From Procambarus clarkii (lineage: Eukaryota > Arthropoda > Malacostraca > Decapoda > Cambaridae), in the NCBI RefSeq assembly GCF_040958095.1, contig NC_091173.1, forward strand, positions 15,625,530 through 15,689,529: a DNA stretch of 64,000 nt, given 5' to 3'. The position numbers and the translations under genes were made by a program. Numbering within the stretch: the first letter of the stretch is position 1; every line of letters starts with the position of its first letter. The notes below the pieces were generated by a model. That model did not search any database. It saw only the letters and a program-made list of their open reading frames with translations, and was not told the origin of the DNA. Positions 34,101-61,126 of the stretch are shown piece by piece.

Positions 34101-37100
34101 AGAAATGAAATGTATGCTCGTGATGGGGTGCATCTATCTAGGGCTGGGGTTGTTGCTGTTGCGAACTCGTTGGAACCAGTGGTTAGAGGTGTTTGTTTGG
34201 ATTTAAACTGTTAGTAGATAGTGGTATGGGAATTGATTTGGAGGAAGGAGGTAATAAAAGTATGGGTTCGTGGGAGAAAAGAATTGGCAAAATGATCAGG
34301 GAAAGAAAAGGACCTCAAAATAACAATTCAATTAGGGTATATTACACTAACAGTAGAAGTCTAAGAAATAAAATTAATGAATTAAATGCTCTTGTCTGCA
34401 CAGAAAAAATAGATATTATTGCACTTACCGAAACGTGGACGAATGTAGAAAATAGAGAACTATTAGCTGAATATCAAATAAATGGATTTAAACTATTTCA
34501 CACAGATAGATATATTAGACGAGGAGGGGGAGTAGCCATATATGTTAGGGGCAATTTGAAATGTAGTCTCAAAGAGGGAATCAAAACTGAGCCACACACA
34601 GAAACTATTTGGATAGAATTAAACGAAAAAGCAAATAATATTATAATAGAAGCTATATATAGGCCACCAAATTTAGATATAACAGTATTTATGTCATGGG
34701 TGACTTTAATTTTAGTGGAATAAACTGGTTGAACAAAACAGGGAATAGTGAAGCAGAAGATTTTCTAGAATTAATTGACGATTGCTTTCTTACGCAACAC
34801 ATTAAGGAACCAACACGGGAAAATAATATTTTAGATTTAGTGTTAACTAACAGGGAAACACAAATTAATGACATCGAAATAGGAAGTCAGCTAGGGAACA
34901 GTGATCACAAAGAAATCAGATTTAGCATAGAATGGAATAGAAATGGAATGTAGGAGAAAATTCTGTTAAAGTGCCAGTTTTCCCCAAATTAGAAATCTTT
35001 CATATGAAGAAAGATTAACAAAGCTTAAGTTGCATTCACTGGAAAGGCGAAGAGTTAGGGGTGACATGATAGAGGTTTACAAGTGGGTGAATGGACATAA
35101 CAAAGGGGATATTAATAGGGTATTAAAAGTATCAACACAAGACAGAACACGAAACAATGGGTATAAATTGGATAAGTTTAGATTTAGGAAAGACTTGGGT
35201 AAATACTGGTTCAGTAACAGGGTTGTTGATTTGTGGAACCAATTGCTGCGTAACGTGGTGGAGGTGGGGTCCCTCGATTGTTTCAAGCGCGGGTTGGACA
35301 AGTATACGAGTGGGATTGGGTGGTTATAGATAGGAGCTGCCTCGTATGGGCCAATAGGCCTTCTGCAGTTACCTTTGTTCTTATGTTCTTATCACTTATA
35401 CAGAGTACCAAAGAAAAAAATTGTCCTTTACATTTCTACAATCAAACTGCATTGCCAGATTCCACCTACTTTCTCCAAATTTAAAGATGCTGTCCGTGTC
35501 CATTCCTCCTCAGTACCTGCTATGTAAGTATCATATACTTACATAGCCGTTCTTATGGCTATACCAAAGGAAACAGAGAGTTAGTATAAATGGAATCAAG
35601 TCAAAGTGGGAAAATGTTGTAAGTGGAGTGCCTCAAGGCTCTGTCCTGGGACCTCTGTTGTTTATAATATATATAAATGATTTAGATTCAGGTTTGAGTA
35701 GCAACATTTGCAAATTTGCCGATGATACGAAAATCGGTAGGGAAATTAATTCGGAGGAGGACTCACTATCACTTCAAGTTGATCTAGATAGGGTTTTGAA
35801 ATGGTCAAAGGATTGGCAGATGCAGTTTAATGCTGATAAATGTAAAGTTCTGAGGTTAGGTAATGATGATAGAGTTACAAGATACGAGCTAGATGGTGTT
35901 GTGATTGCGAAGTCGGATTGCGAAAGGGATCTGGGAGTTATGATTAGTAAGAATTTAAAACAAAAGGATCAATGCATAAATGTTCGTAATAAGGCAAATC
36001 GGACACTTGGATTTATTAATCGCAGCGTTAGTAACAAGACACCTGGTGTGGTTCTCAAGCTATATCTTGCTCTAGTTAGGCCCCATTTAGATTATGCAGT
36101 TCAGTTTTGGTCGCCATATTATAGAATGGATATAAATTCACTTGAACGTGTCCAGCGTAGGATGACTAAGTTAATTCCCCAAATTTGAAATCTTTCATAT
36201 GAAGAAAGATTAACAAAGCTTAAGTTGCATTCACTGGAAAGGCGAAGAGTTAGGGGCGACATGATAGAGGTTTACAAGTGGGTGAATGGACATAACAAGG
36301 GGGATATTAATAGGGTATTAAAAGTATCAACACAGGACAGAACACGAAACAATGGGTATAAATTGGATAAGTTTAGATTTAGGAAAGACTTGGGTAAATA
36401 TTGGTTCAGTAACAGGGTTGTAGATTTGTGGAACCAATTGCCGCGTAACGTGGTGGAGGTGGGGTCCCTCGATTGTTTCAAGCGCGGGTTGGACAAGTAT
36501 ATGAGTGGGATTGGGTGGTTATAGAATAGGAGCTGCCTCGTATGGGCCAATAGGCCTTCTGCAGTTACCTTTGTTCTTATGTTCTTATATCTGCTTTGTT
36601 TTTTCTCTTCCCCAGAACTAAGAGCTTGAGTTACCCATAATCTGTCCTCATAGTTTAGCCTCCTCAGTTCTGGCACCAGCCTTGCTGCAAACTTCTGTAC
36701 TTTCATAGGAGTTTCTCCACTTTCTGTCCTTTGACAATCTGCCAGCTTCTTTTTGTCACTGATGCCACCAGAAAGATGGTGGCCTTCAGATAAATTCAGA
36801 CATGTAGTTTCCTTAATACTTATATTGTATTTATATGAGAAAAGGGAATGGTTCATGAATAATGTGATGGGGAACACATATTTAATTGGATACAAGTCAC
36901 ATTATACCCAAGACGGTTTGATAACAAATTAAAAAAAATATCAACCTATCCCAATTCATTCTAACCAATCCAAGCCTAAGCTAATATAGCCTAACCTAAG
37001 GATATATTGTATAATGTTTCAAAAATTAAAAAACGAGCTTACTTGTACATCTGTGTATGATTTGACTATTATTTGGAAGTGTAGAAGTTGCATCATTTAT

Positions 37101-37404
37101 GGAAACATACTGGTGTATATCAGCGAGATAAAACGAGATGTAATAAAGTGACCCCGATTTCTTAATAATTATGTGACAGGCATGTGATTTTACATTTAAA
37201 GTATGTACCAATAACTTAGGCAGCTGCTGATAAATATAAAAAGTAAGAGGTAAACTTGTGACGGTTTCTCACCTGTGCCGAGTCAGGGTTCCTACAAGTA
37301 GCAATGATGAGCTCTGGGGACTTAGTAGCTGCGGCCAGCTGCCGCACCATCTCCAGCCCCAGGCCCCGGCTGCTCCCCGTGATCATCACACTTCTAGCAA
37401 GCAT
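30900..37404 (-). CDS. Short-chain dehydrogenase/reductase, C-factor / sniffer-like (5 exons)
   Basis: Minus-strand exons 37273-37404, 33551-33602, 31912-32102, 31259-31408 and 30900-31124 join (phases 0, 1, 0, 0) to 249 aa, the normal size for classical SDRs. Visible motifs are the dinucleotide loop ITGSSRGLG (8-16), a DV dipeptide at 62-63, NNAG (90-93), the catalytic Ser in INISS (about 155), YRASK giving Tyr171 and Lys175, and HPGWVQTDMGG after the active site. The catalytic Asn-Ser-Tyr-Lys set looks complete. This subfamily reduces carbonyl groups with NAD(P)H in the cytosol. The true substrate cannot be told. The start is ATG at 37404; an upstream in-frame GTG is not a plausible eukaryotic start. 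All introns are GT-AG. Confidence 0.92.
31259..31408 (-). CDS. SDR exon 4 (aa 126-175), catalytic Ser-Tyr-Lys
   Basis: ALLPQIKTAASQ through INISSILGSIAQ and YPYRASK. The exon ends exactly after the catalytic Lys, phase 0, with a GTGAGT donor. Confidence 0.93.
31912..32102 (-). CDS. SDR exon 3 (aa 63-125), NNAG motif
   Basis: Opens with VGDEASYDSF, carries LNLLINNAGISP and closes with APLMLTK before a GTACAT donor. Confidence 0.92.
32483..33338 (+). mobile_element. Internally deleted Tigger/pogo-type DNA transposon
   Basis: The left end TACAGTGGAACCTTGACTTA and the right end GTACCACTGTA are imperfect inverted repeats, and TA lies at each end. A transposase N-terminus reads MGPKKVSGKVQPKK (from about 32738) and then jumps to C-terminal-like sequence such as FVEKN(S)P and ASSEPQPGPSG-like text, with stops. 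About 856 bp remain, so most of the DDE domain is gone. It sits in intron 2 of the dehydrogenase. Confidence 0.75.
33551..33602 (-). CDS. SDR exon 2 (aa 45-61)
   Basis: A 52-nt exon, VLKKIAEDHQNVHIAKL, between an ATTACAG acceptor and a GTAAGA donor. It was found by matching phase and the expected conserved segment. Confidence 0.88.
33860..35395 (+). mobile_element. CR1-like LINE with ORF1 esterase tail, endonuclease and deleted RT
   Basis: 33891-34214 encodes an SGNH-hydrolase-like end with ARDGVHLSRAGVVAVANS, known from CR1 ORF1. 34193-34680 and 34696-34953 encode the endonuclease (YYTNSRSLRNKIN, ALTETWTN, GDFNFSGINW, NSDHKEI), with a frame break between them. The RT core is absent: sequence passes from the endonuclease directly to the C-terminal segment HSLERRRVRGDMIEVYKW at 35030-35329. 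The end is TTCTTATGTTCTTAT. Confidence 0.88.
35560..36590 (+). mobile_element. Second CR1-like LINE copy, 5'-truncated in RT
   Basis: The RT frame 35628-36188 has PQGSVLGPLLFIIYINDL, the catalytic FADDTK and LRPHLDYAVQFWSP-like text, then the C-terminal segment 36225-36524. Its last 400 bp are nearly identical to 34974-35390. It ends in the same TTCTTATGTTCTTAT. One frame break separates the two open segments. Confidence 0.9.
36600..36800 (-). mobile_element. LINE RT C-terminal remnant
   Basis: The minus frame reads VQKFAARLVPELRRLNYEDR, resembling the segment after the RT thumb. Isolated and old. Confidence 0.5.
37273..37404 (-). CDS. SDR exon 1 (aa 1-44), Rossmann nucleotide loop
   Basis: MLARSVMITGSSRGLGLEMV and then the ATCRNPDSAQ segment, which usually sets cofactor preference. 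The basic Arg after beta-2 favours NADP(H), an inference. GTGAGA donor, phase 0. Confidence 0.93.
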
Positions 37405-37788
37405 CCTCACTCACTCTCTTGCGTATAATTTATGCAGTCTTAAAAATCTGTTATATGTTACTGTTACTGTAAATATTACGAAGTGTTTTCATTCATGTAA
37501 CGTAAATACTTCTTCTTAATAGTAGGTGCAGTTTGCATGAAGGGTTTGTCCTCCCGATGACTGCACCAGTACAGATGTTGAAGATGATAAGAGTTTCAAA
37601 AGTGCTTGTTGCGTCGTGCTGTAGACAGAGGAGCGGCGACTAGAGCAGAGGTGTATGTTAGAGGGAGACTTGCCGCACCGTAGGACGGTGTGTTGTGTTT
37701 ATGGCGTCAGCTGATCCTTGGTGTTGCGTCGAGGCAGTCGTTTTCTGTGTTTAGCTGTTGGTGGCGCCAGGTATAAATGTGGCGCGGG

Positions 37789-38690
37789 TCAGATGTGATC
37801 CAATTTGTTGGTCGATTGGAGATATTTAGCCAGTGCTTTGACTATTTGGTATTTTTCTTGTAACGAGTAGTCACCGCCTCCTAATATATGCTCGATGGTA
37901 AAGGGTATTTTAAGTGAGATAAGTACTTGTTTGAGATTTACTCTGGCACTATAATGTCGGAAGCAGTGAAGGAGATAGTGTTCGACTGTTTCAGGCACCT
38001 GACAGTGGATGCAGAGTTCGTTGATGTCTGTTCTGTACTCAGAGCTGTGTGCTGCTAGTTTGGTGTGTTTTGTAAGAGAGCAGTTGCTACCGAGTTTATA
38101 TAACCTCGGCTCGTTGCGCGCGCAGCTTGGGGCGGTTAAAGTCAGCTTCCAGACATACGTTTTCTCTTCCCTCAGAAAACCCAACGTTTTTGGAAAAACA
38201 ATGTTCTTTTCTTTTTAATGGACCCATAGTACAAAGGTGAGCATGACGTCACGTATCGTCAGACTTTTAATGCTGTTAAATGTAGCCCAGACTTTTGAAT
38301 GTGGCGTAGTGGGTGTGAGACTATTACAAAATTTTGCCCATGATGCTCGCTTTACTGACAGTATGTTTTTTTTGGCTTCTGCTGTAGCCCGCCGGAGATT
38401 AACCCAGTTCTGTAGGGAGGGTTGACGTCTTTGTTTTTGTATGGCTCGTCGGCGTAAAGCGACTGTTCGTGCACATTCCGCGTTCCACCACGGTTTAAGT
38501 GGTTTGTTGGACCTATGTCCTGAAGTTTTCTTGAGCATTTGGGTGGCTGCAGAATTTATGGCCGAGGTGATTGTGGACAGTCGCGTGTTGGGGTCTACAT
38601 CGTCTGTATCTGGGAGACAGACAGTATCAGCCCATTTTTTCTTATCTAAACCGATTGTGTGTATTAGGTTACTAGACCTAATACACACAA
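37789..38690 (-). mobile_element. LINE with internal deletion (endonuclease-RT linker joined to zinc-knuckle end)
   Basis: 38215-38690 encodes a linker with KPWWNAECARTVALRRRA, as in R1/I-type ORF2. 37789-38184 encodes the C-terminus with CIHCQVPETVEHYLLHC, a CCHC-like knuckle. The RT domain between them is missing. It begins about 380 bp upstream of the dehydrogenase ATG. Confidence 0.75.
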
Positions 38691-38699
38691 TCTGAGGCC

Positions 38700-38985
38700 T
38701 AACAGCAGTCTCCGTGGTGTAGTGGTAAGACACTCGCCTGGCGTTCCGCGAGCGCTATGTCATGGGTTCGTATCCTGGCCGGGGAGGATTTACTGGGCGC
38801 AATTCCTTAACTGTAGCCTCTGTTTAACGCAACAGTAAAATGTGTACTTGGATGAAAAAACGATTCTTCGCGGCAGGGGATCGTATTCCAGGGACCATAG
38901 GATTAATTAGGACCTGCCCGAAACGCTACGCGTACTAGTGGCTCTACAAGAATGTAACAACTCTTGTATATATCACAATATAGTA
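38700..38985 (+). repeat. tRNA-derived SINE (GTGGTGTAGTGGTAAGAC head)
   Basis: The head TCCGTGGTGTAGTGGTAAGA with B-box GGGTTCGTATCC, a body AACGATTCTTCGCGGCAGGG and tail GCCCGAAACGCTACGCG. The same SINE lies in the opposite orientation at 41640-41905. Confidence 0.85.
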
Positions 38986-39510
38986 CATATGTGTACTATA
39001 CTAGGCCTAGGAATATTTAAGTTTGTATTTTAGCTACATTTTTTCAGACTAAAGTGAATAGTACAAAATTCTACTATCTAATTCCTTAATACGTCAATGT
39101 TTGTACTATGGTGCACATAGTTACAAAAAGTACTATATAAACTGGAGGATGGGATGGTGAGTGTCATAAGTCAGAGCCGGGGTCAGCCTCAGTGCCTGGC
39201 TCATGGCACTTGGTGTAGCATAAGATGTCAGCGTCTACAACGACCCTCTGCTTCTGACAAAGTCTGAAATCGGAATGTGTTTTCCGAAGAGCTTTTACTT
39301 TTTTTTCAGTGCTTCAAAATATACAATTTTGAGAGGAAGGGAGAAAGGAGAGAGGGGGGATGTTAGGGAAAAGGGAAAGACAGGGGGAGGGGGAGAAATG
39401 AGAGAGGAAGGAGAAAAGGGGAAAAGAAATTACAAAAGGGGAAGGGAAAAGAGAGACGCGAGCACATCTAGTACCATATAAAGGACTTGTAACGTATACA
39501 GCAAAACTTA

Positions 39511-39511
<1 letters not shown>

Positions 39512-39573
<62 letters not shown>

Positions 39574-40500
39574 ATGTTTATTTAGGTAAGGTACATACAT
39601 ACAAGAGATTTTACAAAAATTGATAGATTTATAGATAGAGCTAGTACATACAATGCCTAAAGCCACTATTATTCAAAGCGTTTCGGGCAGGAAAAACATT
39701 AAAGACTAAAACTTAATACTAATTGAGTTTAAAGTATGATATGTGTTGAGAACAAAGAAAAATAAAAAAGAAAAGGTAGGGAACATGGCTGAAAAAGCAA
39801 CACAAATACAATTAGGTCGACAAACAGCGTTGTTTAAAAAAATGACAGACATGGGTTGACATTATAGGGGTAAGTTAGGTTACAGGGAATTTATTAGGTA
39901 GTGCTTAGTTTTTATCTTAAACTGGTTAAGAGAGGTACAGTCTTTAACATGATTGGGAAGGTCATTCCACATTCTGGGTACCTTGATTTGTAGAGCATTT
40001 CTAGTTTGATTAAGTCGTACTCTTGGAATATCAAATAGGTATTTGTTTCTGGTGTGGTGCTCATGGGTTCTGTTACAACCTTCAATGAAGCTTTTGAGGT
40101 CAGGATTGGCATTACAGTTCAGCGTTTTATATATGTATAATACACATGAGAGGATGTGCAGACTTAATATCTAACATATTCAGAGATTTGAGTAGGGGTA
40201 CCGAGTGATGTCTGGGGCCAGAGTTGGATATTGTCCTAATAGCAGCTTTGTGTTGAGTAATTAGAGGACGTAAATGATTTTGGGTAGTAGAACCCCAAGC
40301 ACAAATACCATAGTTGAGATATGGATAGATGAGGGAGTAATAGGGCGTCACCAGGGCAGGGCGGGGTACATAATATCTGATCTTAGAAAGAATGCCAACA
40401 GTTTTTGAGACTTTTTTTTTATATATTTAGAATGTGTCCCAGGAAATTCAGCTTGTGGTCAATGAGAACGCCAAGGAATTTGCCGTCTATTTTGTTACAA
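39512..40500 (-). mobile_element. L2/CR1-like LINE 3' end (family B)
   Basis: The minus strand encodes YSLIYPYLNYGICAWGSTTQ and PRHHSVPLLKSLNMLDIKS, then a 3' UTR with GCCCGAAACGC and TAATAGTGGCTTTAGGCATT, ending in an (ATTT)n tail at 39512-39575. Family B copies are also at 43830-45400, 47960-49190 and (3' end only) 61955-62120. Confidence 0.85.
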
Positions 40501-40619
40501 TCCTGAGCACTCCAGGTGCAAACTCTGTGAGCAGGAACTGCGGCATGATCTCCCACACATCACCGAATGCCCAGTTATTAGACCTTTCAGACCAGTTGGC
40601 ATGAGGTACCTGGAGCTTT

Positions 40620-41615
40620 TAGTTTAGTTCATTTATTATGCACCCCATACCAATCTTGTGGGCGGTAGTGGAAAGGGTTACAGAGGCACATAATGGGCTC
40701 AGGGACTGAACCCCACAATTCATTTAGCTAAGCAAGTTACAATCTTGATGAGCTAGTTACAAACTTTAATATAAGTCGTCACATTAACAATGGGTTCGAG
40801 ATCGACCTCAAGTACAGGTTCTAAATTAAGCAACTGACATATGTGGAGAGCTAGTGTCACAATTGATATGTTTGTCCTGCACACCGCCCCCCATCCAGTG
40901 GGCAGCGGTGGATAGGTTACAAGCACTCAGTTACTACCTACAGTTAGCAAACTGGGGATATTTGGCTAAAATTTCTGGTAGCAGATCATTTTGAATGAAA
41001 TATTTACACATCGCTGGAACATTGGTTATAGAATTGTCTCTAAATTCACGTATCTTTTCACACTCCATCACATAGTGACGGAGGGTGTGCAAATAATTTT
41101 GTTGACACAGTTTATATTTGGTCAGGTCTACATCAGCAGATAATGAGAATTCCCAGAGATACTTGTAACCGAGTCTAAGCCGAGCAGTAGTAACATCTAG
41201 AAGTCTGCTGATTTTATTGGATGATCCATAGATGTGTGGCTCCTCTTGCATGAGGGTATGATGATAGATGGAATTACTGGTGTCAATTTCACTTTGCCTC
41301 AGATCTACAAGATCTTGTTGAAGTTCTCGGTGTACTGCTGCTCTCAGATTGCTCATTGACAATCCAAGGTTACACTCAACGGCTCCTTTAAAGGCAGATT
41401 CTTTGGCTAACTTATCAGCTCTATCATGCATTCGGAGGCCAACATGAGATGGAGACCACATGAAATGGACTCTGTTACCATCCTTAATAATTTTGTTGTA
41501 TTTGTGTCTAGCTTCGGACACGAGCATGTTACAGTTATGTCTTAAAGAGTTGAGAGCATTTAAGGATGATAAGGAGTCACTAAAAATTAATGTATCAAGT
41601 TTGGAGACTTGTACA

Positions 41616-41649
<34 letters not shown>

Positions 41650-42229
41650 AGATATATACAAGAGTTGTTACATTCTTGTACAGCCACTAGTACGCGTAGC
41701 GTTTCGGGCAGGTCCCTGGAATACGATCCCCTGCCGCGAAGAATCGTTTTTTCATCCAAGTACACATTTTACTGTTGCGTTAAACAGAGGCTACAGTTAA
41801 GGATTTGCGCCCAGTAAATCCTCCCCGGCCAAGATACGAACCCATGACATAGCGCTCGCGGAACGCCAGGCGAGTGTCTTACCACTACACCACGGAGACT
41901 GCTCACATTTCAGTGCAAGAAGCAAGGCAAATAGTTCAGTCTGAAGGGTAGAGGCCCAGTTGTTTATACGGACTCCCCACTCAAAGTATAGGCCATCGCC
42001 CATTGTCAGGACAACTGCACTTCCAACTGCACCCGTGGTGCGGTGTAGGGAACCATCAGTGTATATAATTTGAGAGAGAGAATGCTCTGTGGACAGAGCA
42101 TCAATATGGCTTAAGGCGTTGAGCTTTGCCTCAAGACGAAGCTTGGGCTGATCTCTAGTTTGCTTCTTGAGTGGAAAGGGAGGGATTAAAACTGGAAAGG
42201 GTGTAACCTCCCACGGTGCAGGAAAGTGC
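40620..42229 (-). mobile_element. RNase H-bearing LINE (family C), 5'-truncated, inserted in family D
   Basis: The minus frame carries the RNase H domain: IIYTDGSLHRTTGAVGSAVV near 42060, SDSLSSLNALNS near 41560, HFMWSPSHVGLRMHDRADKL near 41440, then the C-terminal CQQNYLHTLRHYVMEC knuckle. It is bounded by an 11-bp CCTGGAGCTTT repeat and interrupted by the SINE at 41640-41905. Confidence 0.85.
41640..41905 (-). mobile_element. tRNA-derived SINE inserted in the LINE RNase H domain
   Basis: The minus strand runs from the head GCAGTCTCCGTGGTGTAGTG to a poly(A) tail (plus-strand T run 41619-41648). AAATGTG flanks both ends. Without it, the RNase H frame joins ALLLALKC to VQVSKLDTLIFSDS. Confidence 0.85.
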
Positions 42230-42671
42230 CTGGAGCTTTGCAATTACTTTAGTCATTCTCGTATTCTTGAGGATATCCTCACATTGCACCCAAAATTTGC
42301 CAGTGCAGGCTACTAAACATATGGCCCTGTATGACTAACCATCCTGCGAGATGGGGACTTTCATTACCACTGCTACCTTATTCACTCTTGTGTTGATATC
42401 CTCAAAATGCATCCAGAGTCTGCCAGTGCAGACTGCCTATCACATGCCTCTGTATGACTAACCATCCTGTGTGATGGGGATTTTTTAGCATCACGTAGTT
42501 AGCTTTTTTTGACACACTGTACTCCACTTCATATAGTCTAGGGTAGCTGCACTAATGCAGATGTACCTCATGTATCAATGAAAAAAAAAAGTAACTGAAT
42601 CTAAAACATCAACAACAACAACGTATACGATTATAGGTGATAACATTCAAAGAATATGGTGGTTTTTGGTG

Positions 42672-42677
42672 TTTATT
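42672..42677 (-). terminator. Candidate poly(A) signal of the TRPA-like gene
   Basis: AATAAA on the minus strand about 105 bp after the stop codon. Confidence 0.5.
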
Positions 42678-42779
42678 TAATATAGATTGGTTACAGCTAA
42701 ATTCTGGAATTCCCAATTGTGAGCCGAGAAATAACCCGACTGTTCTAATTTTACCGTTTAGATTGTTTACACAACAGTG

Positions 42780-59619
<16,840 letters not shown>

Positions 59620-59892
59620 TATGACGCCACAAACTCCTTAGCCAAAGGAAAAATAAACAATTATGAACCACATGTTGCATAATTCAAGATATGTTCACCC
59701 TTACATAAAATGAACACCTAAAATGTGCATTGTGTATTTTACTGAAAATGCACAAGTTTGAGAAATCTTAATCTGATAACATATCATCAGGGCATGAGAT
59801 CACTCGACAGAATCTGTTCCCTCACTAAACACTGAAATCCCTAGCCACGTCCCAAATAATGTCAGGGCCTATTATTTGTCAGGTCCCAAATA

Positions 59893-60142
59893 ACGGGGCC
59901 TGACAGCTGAGCGGACAGCGCTTCGGATTCGTAGTCCTGAGGTTCCGGGTTCGATTCCCGGTGGAGGCGGAAACAAATGAGCAGTTTCTTTCACCCTGAT
60001 GTCCCTGTTCACTAGCAGTAAATAGGTACCTGGTAGTTAGACATCTGCTACGAGCTGCTGCCTGGGGATGTGTAACAAAAAGGAGGCCTGGTCGAGGACC
60101 GAGCCACGGGGACGCTAAGCCCCGAAATTATCTCAAGATAAC
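59893..60142 (+). repeat. tRNA-derived SINE, near-complete
   Basis: Head GGCCTGACAGCTGAGCGGAC with B-box GGGTTCGATTCC, then CACTAGCAGTAAATAGGTAC, GGAGGCCTGGTCGAGGACCG, CTAAGCCCCGAAATTATC and CTCAAGATAA. Confidence 0.85.
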
Positions 60143-60621
60143 GGCCAGCTGATATCACAGAGATAAAATGTACCAGGTGCACAAAAATCAAAATGTTCCT
60201 TTCACACATATTATACATATACACCGCTACTATACTCTCCTCCCCAACGTCCCCTACATTAACTCATCAGTAAGTCATACAAATACAGTGTTAAAAAACT
60301 CACCAATTCAGATGGGAAAGGCTAAAACGAAACATTGATCAAAATTTCTTACTTCAACACGACACGAGATGCACACTGGAACACAGCGTTGCTAAGACTG
60401 GTGGTTGTCGGTACAACCAATCTATCAGTTCCTGATAGATTAGATAACATTGGTGCATGGTATTAAGTGATAGCTAGACACCGCCCGGGAAACACCCTTA
60501 AGTGCGCAGAACACCGATCTGGAATTCTCGTTTGTGAGTCGAGAACGAACATGACTAATACTAGTCTCACTCTCGCGCGCAAGAACGCGTAAGCCATAGA
60601 TCACTAAGAACTCTATATGAT

Positions 60622-60712
60622 CCCGGCCATGATGTTGTTTTAGATTTAGCTACTCAGAACGAAGTGTCCATGTAGCACGAGCTATGGTGAGCCCGTAAAC
60701 CCCGGCCATGAT
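60622..60712 (+). mobile_element. 67-bp GTTGTT-head short element with 12-bp duplication, nested in a SINE
   Basis: CCCGGCCATGAT at 60622-60633 and 60701-60712 brackets GTTGTTTTAGATTTAGCTAC through AGCCCGTAAAC. It has two of the three hairpins of the 102-bp copy. Confidence 0.85.
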
Positions 60713-60719
60713 TCGAACC

Positions 60720-60815
60720 ATTAACTTATAAAGGATCAGTGGTGCGGTGGGCACAGAACTGTGTACGTTTAAGGGTGATCCTGGACATCATGGGTTCGAA
60801 TCTTGGCCGGGTCAT
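60720..60815 (+). repeat. tRNA-like SINE head
   Basis: GGATCAGTGGTGCGGTGGG, then CATGGGTTCGAATCTTGGCC (B-box). No mature tRNA fold is evident. Confidence 0.6.
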
Positions 60816-60903
60816 ACAGAGTTCTTAGTGAGAACTCTGAGAGTTCTTAAGAACTCTCTTAAGTTACTCTTAAGTCACATAAGAGTTAAGTGAGAACTTA
60901 GTG

Positions 60904-60904
<1 letters not shown>

Positions 60905-60977
<73 letters not shown>
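60905..60977. repeat. (AT)n microsatellite
   Basis: About 35 AT units. Confidence 0.95.
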
Positions 60978-60981
<4 letters not shown>

Positions 60982-61126
60982 TGTGAAGTTCTGCACCTCT
61001 GGTGCCATAGCCTCAGAAAAGAAAAGAAAGAGTATTCAGAGAAAACCTTGTGAATTCTCACTGAACACTTTAATATTTTCTTCTACCACCTCCATTCTTT
61101 TGTATATATACATATATATATATATT

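Larger units (their letters stand above)
40500..42600 (+). mobile_element. LINE 3' part (family D) interrupted by a family C insertion
   Basis: 40500-40619 encodes HSRCKLCEQELRHDLPH-like sequence and stops at CCTGGAGCTTT. The same element resumes at 42230 with CCTGGAGCTTTGCAATTACT. The uninterrupted relative at 52020-52600 reads straight through this point, which marks the empty site. Confidence 0.85.

Noticed and set aside
36272-36895. A 207-codon minus-strand open frame
   Set aside because: Mostly antisense of the LINE C-terminal segment. Only the part at 36600-36800 resembles real RT text, and it is listed as a remnant.
37405-37410. Upstream GTG start for the dehydrogenase
   Set aside because: GTG is not a normal animal start codon, and the ATG two codons later gives the usual N-terminus before the nucleotide loop.
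38700-38790. A functional tRNA gene
   Set aside because: The A/B boxes and tRNA-like head are followed by a SINE body and recur in the opposite orientation at 41820-41905. The acceptor stem does not close well. The same reasoning applies at 25224, 49831, 59893 and 60720.
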